Assembly (NCBI GenBank): GCA_903926385.1 | Contig: CAIYIS010000015.1 | Span: forward strand, 1-64,000 | Reading direction: 5' to 3' | Length of the DNA stretch: 64,000 nt | Origin: an uncultured Bacteroidota bacterium | Lineage (GTDB): Bacteria > Bacteroidota > Bacteroidia > 2-12-FULL-35-15 | Shown here: positions 1-8,123 of the stretch, in pieces | How the letters are laid out: every line of letters starts with the position of its first letter | Position numbering within the stretch: the first letter of the stretch is position 1 | Notes under the pieces: model-generated | What the model was told of the DNA's origin: nothing | The model's database searches: none | What the model saw: the letters and a program-made list of their open reading frames with translations, nothing else | Program-made: the position numbers and the translations under genes

Positions 1-131
1 AATCTAAAGTTCCAATCATTGTATTTGATAAAAAATTAGAAAAGTTTGGAAGTAAAGTATTGTTTCCCGAAAAACTAAAAAAAGCAAATGAAATATTAGC
101 TAAATCTGGTCTACCCAAATTTAAGAAGTAA
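1..131 (+). CDS. Small conserved protein, upstream copy, 5' end cut by window edge
   Basis: The window opens inside this gene. The visible 42 residues match residues 9-50 of the intact 50-residue protein encoded at 821-973, with only a synonymous change seen (tta for ttg at the Leu codon at 36-38). It is lysine rich and ends in LPKFKK. The function is unknown to me. By analogy with the downstream copy, a DUF6934-like gene should lie just outside the window. This copy is not degraded, which argues for a recent duplication of the whole module. Confidence 0.6.
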   Translation, partial: SKVPIIVFDKKLEKFGSKVLFPEKLKKANEILAKSGLPKFKK

Positions 132-169
132 CTTTATTTGCAATTACAGACTCATTTAAAAAATTAATT

Positions 170-306
170 TATACAGCCCGCAGGCGCGAACGTGTTTCCC
201 TCGTGCCGGATATTAGGTGGCGTCTCGCCACCAAGAGTATTAAATAAAAAATGTGGCGAGCCGCCACAGAAAAATAAACACGAGCGAAAAACGCTCGCGT
301 TTGCAG
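170..306. repeat. GC-rich multi-hairpin intergenic element, copy 1
   Basis: Three hairpins lie in otherwise AT-rich DNA. At 216-232 a perfect 7-bp stem has a TCT loop, at 252-268 a perfect 7-bp stem has an AGC loop, and at 281-297 a 6-bp stem has an A5 loop. The two inner hairpins share the same GTGGCG/CGCCAC stem. The outer sequence at about 182-205 is also roughly complementary to 280-305, so the element could fold as one long cruciform. A shorter relative lies at 1012-1112. It resembles a REP-type palindromic element, which is inference. Confidence 0.6.
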
Positions 307-332
307 ATAGCATATAGCAACAAAAAAATCAA

Positions 333-340
333 TATCTTTG
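333..340 (+). promoter_or_regulatory. Bacteroidota -7 box (TATCTTTG)
   Basis: The sequence TATCTTTG matches the TAnnTTTG -7 consensus of the Bacteroidota housekeeping sigma factor. It ends 10 bases before the ATG at 351, which implies a very short leader. I do not see a good TTTG -33 partner at the usual distance. Confidence 0.6.
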
Positions 341-350
341 CACCCATAAA

Positions 351-812
351 ATGAAGCATCCTAAATATCAATACCGTTCCGAAAAGCGTTTGCTTTATTA
401 TGAATTTATAAGCGAAGGACCTAAAGGATTAATTAAAAAAATTGTAGAATATACCGAAACAAGCACCGAAAACGTTTTCAATCTTGGCTTTGGAGATTAT
501 GATGAAGCTACAAAAAGTATAAACGACCTAACAGTTACTAACAATGGAGATAGCTTAAAAGTATTGGCAACCGTAGCATCCACTGTTTATGCATTCACAG
601 AGAAGCATCCAAAAGCGTGGATATTAGCCACAGGTAGCACATCAATCAGAACAAGATTATACAGAATGGGAATAACAAATAATCTTACCGAAATAGCAGA
701 AGACTTTATAGTATTCGGTTATAACTCCGAAGGAGACTGGGAAGAATTTGTTGTAGGCGAAGATTACGAGGCATTTTTAATAACAAAAAAAGAAAATAAA
801 TTCACAAAATAA
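351..812 (+). CDS. DUF6934-like protein
   Basis: This is a 153-residue soluble protein with no signal peptide or membrane segment. The pattern (EFISEGPKG near the start, then NLGFGD, TNNGDSLKVLATVASTVYAF and ATGSTSIRTRLYRMGI) fits my memory of the DUF6934 family found in Bacteroidota, for which I know no function. The 50-residue gene at 821 follows 8 bases downstream and is probably co-transcribed. The pair sits between two copies of a direct repeat, so the module looks tandemly duplicated. A toxin-antitoxin role is possible from the small two-gene layout, but nothing in the sequence proves it. Confidence 0.75.
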   Translation: MKHPKYQYRSEKRLLYYEFISEGPKGLIKKIVEYTETSTENVFNLGFGDYDEATKSINDLTVTNNGDSLKVLATVASTVYAFTEKHPKAWILATGSTSIRTRLYRMGITNNLTEIAEDFIVFGYNSEGDWEEFVVGEDYEAFLITKKENKFTK

Positions 813-820
813 AATTACAA

Positions 821-973
821 ATGAACATCAAAAAATTAAATCAATCTAAAGTTCCAATCATTGTATTTGATAAAAAATTGGAAAAGTTTGGAAGTAAAGT
901 ATTGTTTCCCGAAAAACTAAAAAAAGCAAATGAAATATTAGCTAAATCTGGTCTACCCAAATTTAAGAAGTAA
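821..973 (+). CDS. Small conserved partner of the DUF6934-like gene (50 aa)
   Basis: The protein has 50 residues, starts at ATG 821 and ends at TAA 971-973. It begins MNIKKLNQSKVPIIVFD and ends in a basic LPKFKK tail. It lies 8 bases after the DUF6934-like gene, so the two are likely one transcript. The reading frame is kept in the second copy at 1-131, where the only difference I see is synonymous, which supports a real gene despite its size. The function is unknown. A small basic protein paired with a larger acidic one could be a toxin-antitoxin or regulator pair, which is inference only. Confidence 0.65.
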   Translation: MNIKKLNQSKVPIIVFDKKLEKFGSKVLFPEKLKKANEILAKSGLPKFKK

Positions 974-1011
974 CTTTATTTGCAATTACAGACTCATTTA
1001 ATAAATTAATT

Positions 1012-1112
1012 TATACAGCCCGCAGGCGCGAACGTGTTTCGCTCGTGCCGGTTATTAGGTGGCGATACGCGACAGAAAGATAAACATGAGCGAAAAACGC
1101 TCGCATTTGCAG
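1012..1112. repeat. GC-rich hairpin element, copy 2 (shortened)
   Basis: The stretch 843-1112 repeats 1-306 at an offset of about 842 bases. This includes the end of the small gene, its trailer and the hairpin element. In this copy the paired GTGGCG hairpins are collapsed to a single imperfect remnant near 1059-1073, while the hairpin at 1088-1102 with an A5 loop is kept. The loss of a nested hairpin is the main difference between copies. Confidence 0.65.
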
Positions 1113-1146
1113 AAAAACAATCAACAAACAACAACAATTTCAACAA

Positions 1147-1365
1147 ATGAAAAACAACGCAATTCAACCGGAAGACCCAGATAACTGGATATGGGGAACA
1201 TTTTATTACAACAAAAACGACAAACGCATTTTTCCTCCTAAGCTAAACAAAATGATGGGTTGGACTATTAACTTTGCTAACCCGCGTTCTATAATTGCAT
1301 TCGTGGTGTTAGTGCTTGGTTTTGTATTGTTGGGTTTTGCTGTCTCTTATTTTTTCATAAAGTAA
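1147..1365 (+). CDS. DUF5808-like small membrane protein
   Basis: This 72-residue protein has an N-terminal soluble part and one C-terminal membrane segment (about residues 48-70). The soluble part carries the pattern DPDNWIWGTFYYNKND followed by FPPK and GWTINFANP. This pattern fits the DUF5808 family as I remember it, which often sits beside membrane segments. No lipobox or cleavable signal is seen. The start at ATG 1147 is the only sensible one. The function is unknown. It stands alone between the duplicated module and the TolB-like gene. Confidence 0.7.
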   Translation: MKNNAIQPEDPDNWIWGTFYYNKNDKRIFPPKLNKMMGWTINFANPRSIIAFVVLVLGFVLLGFAVSYFFIK

Positions 1366-1446
1366 ATCAGCCCCTGCCCTCCCCTGCCCTATTTATCCTT
1401 TAATCGCAAATAATGCAATAAATACCATTGTTTGTTAAATACTCTC

Positions 1447-1454
1447 TATCTTTA
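1447..1454 (+). promoter_or_regulatory. -7 box variant (TATCTTTA)
   Basis: TATCTTTA differs from TAnnTTTG only in the last base. It ends 17 bases before the ATG at 1472. Confidence 0.4.
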
Positions 1455-1471
1455 CCTCCAATTACTAGTGT

Positions 1472-2536
1472 ATGAAAAGAGTTTTAATAATTGCTTGCAT
1501 GGCGGTGGTTTTATCGTCCTGCAAAAAAGATACAGTACCCGATGCATTGCCCACTGTGGTTACTACCTTTCGTGCTCATGGCTTAGATGTAGGGTGGGAT
1601 CAGTCGGGTAGCAACCGAATAGCCTACTCTGCCAAAGAAAGCGATGGATATTACGACATTCATTTTGCCAACCCTGATGGTTCTAACGATGTATGTTTAA
1701 CTTGCAATCATCCGGCTTTGCCCAATAAACACATAGCTTGCCCTTACTGGCATCCTTCCGGAAAATGGTTATTAATGACAGTAGAAAAAGCTACACATCC
1801 GGGTTCGTCTACCGATGCTTTGCCCGGTTTTGGTGCTTACACCGACATTTGGATTATGAGCAGCGATGCCACCAAGGCTTATAAACTGGTAGATTTGGTA
1901 AACGATTACGACCATGGAGTAATAGCTCCCCGATTTTCTCACGATGGTAGACAGATAGTGTGGACCGACCGAAAAACTCAACCCAACCTGGCTGTTCCGC
2001 TTCAACAGGCCGGATATTGGACTATAAAAATTGCAGATTTTAAATTCAGAGCTTCCGATAGTGTTCCCGAAATAAGTAATATTCGCACCCTCGAACCGGT
2101 GGTGGATGCTTTTTACGAGAGTTATGGTTTTTCGCCTGACGACAGCAAAATTATTTTTTGCAGCGACCTGCATCAGGCTTCTTTTCTAGACGAACACATT
2201 TATACAATAGATACCTTAGGTAATAATCTGAATCAACTTACCGACAAAGATTATAACGAACATGCGTTTTACAAACCCGATGGCAGCAAAATAGTGTGGA
2301 TGAGCAGTACCAAAAGCACTTCGGGAGGCACAGACTGGTGGCGCATGAATCCGGACGGAAGCAATAAAGAAAGACTAACTTACTTTAACGAACCCAATAA
2401 TGCCCAGTATGCAGGTCATGCTGTGTGGGCTGGTTTAGGCTCCTTTGCTCCCGATGGTGTACATTTTATAGGTGGACGACAAGTGAGTTTGATTACTCAG
2501 GAAGGCGAAATAATGATGGTAACCATTTTGCATTAA
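1472..2536 (+). CDS. TolB-like / WD40-like PD40 beta-propeller lipoprotein
   Basis: The 354-residue protein starts with a lipoprotein signal ending in LSSC, so it is probably anchored in the envelope. Six blade-like repeats can be read, each with a turn such as HPSGKW, FSHDGRQ, FSPDDSK, YKPDGSK or FAPDG followed by a short strand and an (I/L)W or IY strand. This is the PD40 pattern of TolB-type propellers. Such domains bind protein partners or glycans, and no enzyme motif is visible. The M16-fold gene follows after about 30 bases, probably in the same transcript. Confidence 0.8.
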   Translation: MKRVLIIACMAVVLSSCKKDTVPDALPTVVTTFRAHGLDVGWDQSGSNRIAYSAKESDGYYDIHFANPDGSNDVCLTCNHPALPNKHIACPYWHPSGKWLLMTVEKATHPGSSTDALPGFGAYTDIWIMSSDATKAYKLVDLVNDYDHGVIAPRFSHDGRQIVWTDRKTQPNLAVPLQQAGYWTIKIADFKFRASDSVPEISNIRTLEPVVDAFYESYGFSPDDSKIIFCSDLHQASFLDEHIYTIDTLGNNLNQLTDKDYNEHAFYKPDGSKIVWMSSTKSTSGGTDWWRMNPDGSNKERLTYFNEPNNAQYAGHAVWAGLGSFAPDGVHFIGGRQVSLITQEGEIMMVTILH

Positions 2537-2566
2537 TGCAAAAAAAACAGATATAGATTGAATAGT

Positions 2567-3856
2567 ATGCAAACTTTAGACAGAACCACTCCTCCGGCAT
2601 TCAGAACGGTAGAGAAAGTAGAAATGATACATGCAAGCGAAAAACGTTTGCGAAACAATATTCCGGTTTATGCTGTAAATGCAGGAACTCAGGAGTTAAT
2701 TAAAATTGAGTTTTTGTTTTCGGCCGGAATGTATCAGCAAAAAATGCCTTTGCAAGCATCCACTGTTAATGCTATGCTCGAAGAAGGAACTTCTAAAATG
2801 AATGCGGCTCAGATAGCCGATGCGGTAGATTATTACGGAGCTTTTTTGGAAACCAGCGTTCAGCAAGACAATGCTTCTGTGGTGCTGTATACATTGAATA
2901 AGCATTTAAAAGCCACATTGCCGGTGGTTGAACAAATAATTAAAGATGCTGCTTTTCCTCAGGCCGAATTAGACACCCATCTTCAAAACAAAAAACAAAA
3001 ATTCTTTGTCAATAATCAAAAGGTGGCTAATCTGGCCCGCAAACGTTTTTCAGAATTAATTTTTGGAGCCAAACATCCGTATGGAATTAATGTGGTAGAA
3101 AAAGATTTTGATGCCATAACCATTGCTAAGCTGAAAGAATTTTATTCTACCTTTTACAAAGCCAATAGCTGCAAAATAATTATGGCCGGCAAAGTAAATG
3201 ATGATGTGTACACCCTGTTGGATGAACATTTTGGCGGAAACGACTGGACATCTGATGGAGATTTAGAAATAAAAAGCACACCCATCGATACCTTTACAGA
3301 CAGAGAACAACTCATCTACAGGGAAGATGCTGTGCAATCGGCCATTCGTATCGGAAAAGTAATGTTTAATAAAACACATCCCGATTATCAAAAACTCCTG
3401 GTGCTGAATACCGTTTTTGGAGGATATTTTGGTTCTCGCCTGATGGCAAACATTAGAGAAGACAAAGGTTATACTTACGGTATAGGTTCAGGAATGGTTT
3501 CGTTAAAAAACAGCGGCTATTTCTTTATTTCTACCGAAGTTGGAGTGGATGTTTGTAAAAAAGCCATTTCAGAAGTGTATTACGAAATGAACCTCTTGCG
3601 CACCGAATTGGTAAGCGAGGACGAATTGGAATTAGTTAAAAACTATATGCTGGGCACATTCCTGCGCAGTGTAGATGGCCCGTTTGCTATGGCCGATAGG
3701 TTTAAGGGAATTATGGAATATAATTTAGGGTATGATTATTACGATAAATATATTTCTACTATCAAGTCAATTTCTGCTATAGAATTAAAGGAATTGGCCA
3801 ATACACATTTTCAAGAACAAAATATGGTTGAATTGGTTGTTGGTAAAAAGAATTAA
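2567..3856 (+). CDS. M16 (pitrilysin) family protein lacking the zinc-binding motif
   Basis: The 429-residue protein has the two-lobe fold of M16 processing peptidases. In the N-terminal lobe the place of the HxxEH zinc motif is taken by S65-T-V-N68-A69, followed by the conserved MLxEGT, so both histidines and the glutamate are missing. The C-terminal lobe keeps the substrate-binding R/Y pattern in GSRLMANIREDKGYTYGIGSG. It therefore looks like the non-catalytic subunit of an M16 heterodimer. I chose the ATG at 2567 because the TTG nine bases upstream has no support. No signal peptide is seen. No active M16 partner lies in the window. Confidence 0.88.
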   Translation: MQTLDRTTPPAFRTVEKVEMIHASEKRLRNNIPVYAVNAGTQELIKIEFLFSAGMYQQKMPLQASTVNAMLEEGTSKMNAAQIADAVDYYGAFLETSVQQDNASVVLYTLNKHLKATLPVVEQIIKDAAFPQAELDTHLQNKKQKFFVNNQKVANLARKRFSELIFGAKHPYGINVVEKDFDAITIAKLKEFYSTFYKANSCKIIMAGKVNDDVYTLLDEHFGGNDWTSDGDLEIKSTPIDTFTDREQLIYREDAVQSAIRIGKVMFNKTHPDYQKLLVLNTVFGGYFGSRLMANIREDKGYTYGIGSGMVSLKNSGYFFISTEVGVDVCKKAISEVYYEMNLLRTELVSEDELELVKNYMLGTFLRSVDGPFAMADRFKGIMEYNLGYDYYDKYISTIKSISAIELKELANTHFQEQNMVELVVGKKN

Positions 3857-3888
3857 CAAATTTTTAAAAGCTAAAATCTTTATTTAAT

Positions 3889-3896
3889 TATCTTTG
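3889..3896 (+). promoter_or_regulatory. -7 box (TATCTTTG)
   Basis: An exact TAnnTTTG match ends 18 bases before the ATG at 3915. It overlaps the upstream in-frame TTG at 3894, which argues that this TTG is not the start. Confidence 0.6.
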
Positions 3897-3914
3897 CAAT
3901 CGAAAAAAAATAAA

Positions 3915-5996
3915 ATGTTTAAGAAACTTCTTTTTCTTGTTGTATTAATAGCTGTATATACTTCTGTGGCAATGGCTCAGGTACCTTCACCTCAACCTCG
4001 TTGTATCAGTGTACTGCCAGCTCCTAATCTTGGTGGAGTTACCATTACCTGGACCACTCCCCTCGACCCATTAAGTCAATTTGCAAGTTATTCCATTTAC
4101 AGATCCAGCACTTTTGCAGGGCCATATTCTTTAGTAGCTGGTATGCCTATCTTTGTTTACGGCCAAACAAGTTTTACTGATATTGGTGCCGGAGCAAATA
4201 CAGGAATAAAATATTACTATATTCAAACAACTTACAATGCACCAGGCCCATTAGTTTCTCCTCCGGTAGATACAATTAACACCATGTTCCTTAACTTGCC
4301 GGGTGGTGGTTCTACAGCAAACTTAAGCTGGAATCCAATTGATATTCCTGCCATCAACTCTTCGTCCGGTACTTACAACATTTACATGGAATTCCCTGCC
4401 AATGTGTGGACATTAACTGGCTCTTGCACTAATCTTAGTTATTTGGATACCATTTTTGCGTGCAATGCAACCATCAACTACCGTATAGAAGAAACGGACG
4501 CTAATGGATGTGTATCTGTGTCGTCTGTAAAAGGAAATGCATTTTCTAATACTATTCCTCCTGCCATTCCTGTAATGGATACCTTAAGTGTAAATACGAA
4601 CAACCACCCTATGTTGAATTGGAATGTTAATTCTGCTCCTGATGTGGCTGGTTATGTAGTTTACCAACTCAATGCAGGTGGTGCATGGGTAGCGGTAGAT
4701 ACCGCTTGGGGTATAAACAATGTTAGTTACACCTATTTGGGAGGAAACGCAGGTATAGACTCCTTACAATACAATGTAGCTGCTATCGATTCGTGTGGAA
4801 ATATTAGTCCCCTTGGTAATGCTAATCTACAGACTATTTACTTAACTTCATTAGCCGACATTTGCAATCACAGCGCCATCCTTACTTGGAGTGCTTATCC
4901 TAACATCGGTAGCGGGTTGGCCGGATATAGAATTTATCAGGCTACTGCTGTGGGCGGGCCATACACATACTTAGGAACAGTTGCACCCGGAGTACAAACA
5001 TTTACTGCTACAAGTTTAATTACTTCTACCACATATTTCTTTAAAGTAGAAGCTTACGATTTATCAGGGCATAAATCTGTTTCATCAAACAGAAGAAGTT
5101 TTTATTGCGCAGCTCCTATTCCTCCTCAGTTTCTTTATTGCGAATCTGCAAGTGTTGGTGGTACTAACAGAGTTGATGTAACAGCTTTTGTTGATACGTC
5201 TGCCTCCGTTTTAGGCTATAAAATTTACAGAGCAACCAATAATAGTTCTAACGGTTATTCAGAAATAGGGATGATTGCTCCACCTAACTATCCACTGATA
5301 ATGTACTCCGATTACACGGCAGACGCTTCTCAGCAATCATATTATTACAAAGTGGTGGCAGTAGACAGTTGTGGTTCGAATGGAATAAGTTCTAATATTG
5401 GACGAAGTATTAATTTAAGGGTAGCTGGAAATAGTGATTTCACAAACACGTTGACTTGGAATAAATACGAATCTTGGGAAGGTAATGTTATGGCTTATCA
5501 CATTCTTCGAGGAATAGATGGAATAATAAATCCAACTCCTATTTGGACAATTATTCCCGATTTAAGCGAATCGTACACATATTTAGATACAACTGTATGG
5601 AGAGAACCAAGAGGTGACGGGAACTTCTACTATGAAATAGAAGCCATTGAAGGTGCTGGTGTTTTGTTTAATTTTGGTGCTACAGCCCGCTCTAATATAG
5701 CTGTTGCAAAACAAGAACCTGAAGTTTTTATTCCGAATGCATTTACTCCTGATGCAGGGATGAATACAACTTTTGCCCCGGTAACCGTTTGGGCTGAATA
5801 TGCAAACTACCATTTCGATATATTTGACCGTTTTGGAGAAAACATTTTCACCTCATCTAAAATTGGTGAAGCATGGAATGGCTCGTATCACAGTGGAAAG
5901 AATTGCGAAACTGGAGTGTATGTGTATTTGCTTAAATACAGAACTGCCAAAGGAGAAGATATTCAGAGAAAAGGTATAGTTACCCTTATTCGTTAA
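3915..5996 (+). CDS. T9SS-secreted multi-domain fibronectin type III-like protein with CHU_C end
   Basis: The precursor has 693 residues and a clear signal peptide ending in AMAQ, using the ATG at 3915. The body is a row of about five fibronectin type III-like modules, each with a YxIYRSS/YRIYQA/YKIYRA strand and a YYYKV or FFKVEAYD strand. The last 95 residues carry the gliding-associated C-terminal (CHU_C) pattern: VFIPNAFTPD, then FDIFDRFGENIF, W.G and a final GVYVYLLKY..KGEDIQRKGIVTLIR. This is a type B sorting domain for T9SS export to the surface. No enzyme domain is visible, so adhesion or matrix function is the best guess. Confidence 0.85.
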   Translation: MFKKLLFLVVLIAVYTSVAMAQVPSPQPRCISVLPAPNLGGVTITWTTPLDPLSQFASYSIYRSSTFAGPYSLVAGMPIFVYGQTSFTDIGAGANTGIKYYYIQTTYNAPGPLVSPPVDTINTMFLNLPGGGSTANLSWNPIDIPAINSSSGTYNIYMEFPANVWTLTGSCTNLSYLDTIFACNATINYRIEETDANGCVSVSSVKGNAFSNTIPPAIPVMDTLSVNTNNHPMLNWNVNSAPDVAGYVVYQLNAGGAWVAVDTAWGINNVSYTYLGGNAGIDSLQYNVAAIDSCGNISPLGNANLQTIYLTSLADICNHSAILTWSAYPNIGSGLAGYRIYQATAVGGPYTYLGTVAPGVQTFTATSLITSTTYFFKVEAYDLSGHKSVSSNRRSFYCAAPIPPQFLYCESASVGGTNRVDVTAFVDTSASVLGYKIYRATNNSSNGYSEIGMIAPPNYPLIMYSDYTADASQQSYYYKVVAVDSCGSNGISSNIGRSINLRVAGNSDFTNTLTWNKYESWEGNVMAYHILRGIDGIINPTPIWTIIPDLSESYTYLDTTVWREPRGDGNFYYEIEAIEGAGVLFNFGATARSNIAVAKQEPEVFIPNAFTPDAGMNTTFAPVTVWAEYANYHFDIFDRFGENIFTSSKIGEAWNGSYHSGKNCETGVYVYLLKYRTAKGEDIQRKGIVTLIR

Positions 5997-6174
5997 TAAC
6001 TTCGTTTCAAATCAATTTTTTATTCTCATCCTTATTTAAACACAACTGTTCTATAATATATGTATAGTCTAGAGCTAATTGTTTTACACATCAGACATGG
6101 CTGAGGCAACATTACATATTACTATTAAGATCGCGATAGATAGCCTAAGGAATAAGAATTCATTTCACTGGACA

Positions 6175-6212
6175 ACAAAAAAGCCCCGCACTATGCGAGG
6201 CTTTTTTGTTAA
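6175..6212. terminator. Bidirectional intrinsic terminator
   Basis: A stem with one mismatch (AAAAAAGCC-CGC against GCG-GGCTTTTTT, loop ACTAT) sits between convergent genes. The A run and the T run serve both strands. Confidence 0.85.
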
Positions 6213-6242
6213 AGGTGTATTTTGAATTCTGAAACAGGGTAG

Positions 6243-6932
6243 TTAATCTTTAGTATAGATTACCCGGCAATGATAAGTAATATCCGAAACTTCGGTATAG
6301 TTAATGGTTATTTTAGTATGAGGAGCATTTACATTACTAATGGTGCCAGTTCCGGTAAATTTTCTGTCCATGGCAGGGTTACCGCAGTTAACGGTTTGCT
6401 CTGGAACTACCAAAGTGGTACCACTTGTAAGGTAAGAAGCTACAGCCCCTCCCATGTTATTACCAAAACCACTATAATTCAATTGACCTCCCATATCCCA
6501 AGATAAAAATAAATCATCAGTAAAATAAGTAGAATCTGCCGTTAGAATAGTTGGAAATGGTTTAATATTGAGAGCCAATGTTGGATTACCATACGTTCCT
6601 TCTACATCCACCACATAAACTGTGCGGGTTGCTGTTCCTGTATTTCCTGTAAAGTCTTTAGCTGTATAGGTAATAGTATATGTCCCTATAACGGAAGGAT
6701 TAACTGTTCCTGAAGAGGTTACTTTTAATGTACCATCCTGATCATCCAAAGCAGTTGCTTCAGCATCCACGTATGGACGGCCTTTCTGTAAATAGCAAGT
6801 TGGCAAACCTAGAACTGTTACAACAGGATTTACCGAATCAAGCTTATCCTTTTTTTTGCATCCTGAATAAACAAGCACAGATACACCAAAAACCATGAGT
6901 GCAGCGAAGGAAATGTATTTTTTCATTTTCAT
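6243..6932 (-). CDS. DUF5011-like immunoglobulin-fold lipoprotein
   Basis: The 229-residue precursor has a lipobox (VYSGC) after MKMKKYISFAALMVF and is probably an outer membrane lipoprotein. Residues about 35-110 form one Ig-like module with the DUF5011 pattern: P.VTV.G, a PYVDAEATALDDQDGT turn, V..S..G.YTITYTAKD and GNTGTATRTVYV. The C-terminal half (about 115-229) has no family I recognise and shows alternating strands. The gene stands alone, convergent with the T9SS gene upstream and separated from it by the terminator at 6175. A role in binding or display is likely but not shown. Confidence 0.8.
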   Translation of the reverse strand: MKMKKYISFAALMVFGVSVLVYSGCKKKDKLDSVNPVVTVLGLPTCYLQKGRPYVDAEATALDDQDGTLKVTSSGTVNPSVIGTYTITYTAKDFTGNTGTATRTVYVVDVEGTYGNPTLALNIKPFPTILTADSTYFTDDLFLSWDMGGQLNYSGFGNNMGGAVASYLTSGTTLVVPEQTVNCGNPAMDRKFTGTGTISNVNAPHTKITINYTEVSDITYHCRVIYTKD

Positions 6933-7026
6933 TTATTTAATTTCTGAGTGACAAAATTAATGTTTTTTATTTTACCTGATAAGCATTTGTCGCATATTTA
7001 TAAAGATATGACGAGTTAGGCTTTTG

Positions 7027-8043
7027 TTATTTCAGTTTTAACTTGCTTAATTTTTTAAAAGCTTGTTTTTCTATTTCGGCTATCTGCTCTAAAATATCAG
7101 CGCATACAATAAAATCTTCCTGACGATTATTTATTCTTCCTTTGTAAATACGCCCCATCTGAACAGCCGACTCTCTCCACAAATCGCCCGATTTGGTAAA
7201 CTCTTCCGAAATTTGAAGTAAGTTATCATTTGGTACAAATGCATTAGCTTGTTCTAAAAAAGCAGCGTACAAAAATCTAAATCCTCCACCACCGGTACCA
7301 ATTTCTTCTTGCATACGCACTATCTGGCCTAAGTATAAACCGGCTTTGCGAGGGCCTAATTTATCTCTCCATTTCAATATTTGACGAGAGGTGTAATTTA
7401 TTCCATCTGTTCCCACAATGCTTCCCGGCAAACGAAGCATCATTACCGATGTGCGCTTAATGCCTTTAATGATGGCTTGTTTCACCATCTGGTCGGTTAC
7501 ATTCTGAACATTTTCCGGAAAATAAACATGTCCTTTAGGTGCTAATGCTCCCTTCGAAAATCTTACTTTTATCATATCTGCTTCCGATATCGTGGTTACC
7601 GATTCCATCACAGGGTCGCTGATAAGGTAATGGTCGTTTTCTTTTCCATACACAATTAAATTATGTGCATTAAAATGAAAACGATATTCGGGTGGAAAAT
7701 AAGGCAGATTGTACACTCCCACCTGGCAGCCCACCGGCACACCTTCTTTTACTTTCTGATCCAGAAATTCTTTTGCCGCCTTTTGATTGCTGAATTTAGC
7801 TCGCGTTACTTTTATGCCTAATGATTTACAAGCCTGACTGAATATCCAGCCGGGCATGGTTCGGTAAGCCACAGCCGGGCCATTGTTTACTGTAACTACC
7901 GGAAGATGTAAATAAAAAATTCCCGACCCCATTCCGAACACCAATGGTTCGGTCATAAAGTCAACTCCGTGATATCGCATCAGGCTGGTAGCAACTCCGT
8001 TTTCGCAATGCGCGGCCTGTATATGTTTAAATTCTTTTTCCAA
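7027..8043 (-). CDS. BtrH N-terminal domain protein
   Basis: The 338-residue soluble protein begins with a BtrH_N-type domain: HCENGVATSLMRYHG, then LVFGMGSGIFY, an HFNAHNLIVYGKEN strand and an HYLISDP strand. The C-terminal half (about 190-330) fits the helical DUF4872-type extension. BtrH transfers an acyl amino acid side chain in butirosin synthesis, so an acyl or peptidyl transfer role is possible, but the substrate here is unknown. The start is TTG at 8043; no ATG precedes the BtrH motif. A TAGTTTTG box lies in the 80-base gap before it (minus strand, 8103-8110). It follows the 132-residue protein and the flavoprotein on the same strand. Confidence 0.75.
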   Translation of the reverse strand: MEKEFKHIQAAHCENGVATSLMRYHGVDFMTEPLVFGMGSGIFYLHLPVVTVNNGPAVAYRTMPGWIFSQACKSLGIKVTRAKFSNQKAAKEFLDQKVKEGVPVGCQVGVYNLPYFPPEYRFHFNAHNLIVYGKENDHYLISDPVMESVTTISEADMIKVRFSKGALAPKGHVYFPENVQNVTDQMVKQAIIKGIKRTSVMMLRLPGSIVGTDGINYTSRQILKWRDKLGPRKAGLYLGQIVRMQEEIGTGGGGFRFLYAAFLEQANAFVPNDNLLQISEEFTKSGDLWRESAVQMGRIYKGRINNRQEDFIVCADILEQIAEIEKQAFKKLSKLKLK

Positions 8044-8102
8044 ACTGTTTATTAATGTTGGTTGATTGTGTAATTGGTTATTATTGTATTGGTTTTATTT
8101 CA

Positions 8103-8110
8103 CAAAACTA
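8103..8110 (-). promoter_or_regulatory. -7 box (TAGTTTTG) before the BtrH-like gene
   Basis: On the minus strand TAGTTTTG matches TAnnTTTG and lies about 60 bases before the TTG start at 8043. It could give this gene a promoter of its own within the trio. Confidence 0.4.
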
Positions 8111-8123
8111 ATGTGAAATCGTT

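Noticed and set aside
170-306. CRISPR array
   Set aside because: The hairpins have no regular repeat-spacer alternation and no cas genes are near.
1147-1365. Toxin of a type I system
   Set aside because: The small membrane protein has a recognisable DUF5808-like soluble part and no antisense RNA signal.
3894-3914. Upstream TTG start of the fibronectin-type T9SS protein
   Set aside because: It lies inside the TATCTTTG promoter box, and the ATG at 3915 gives a proper signal peptide.
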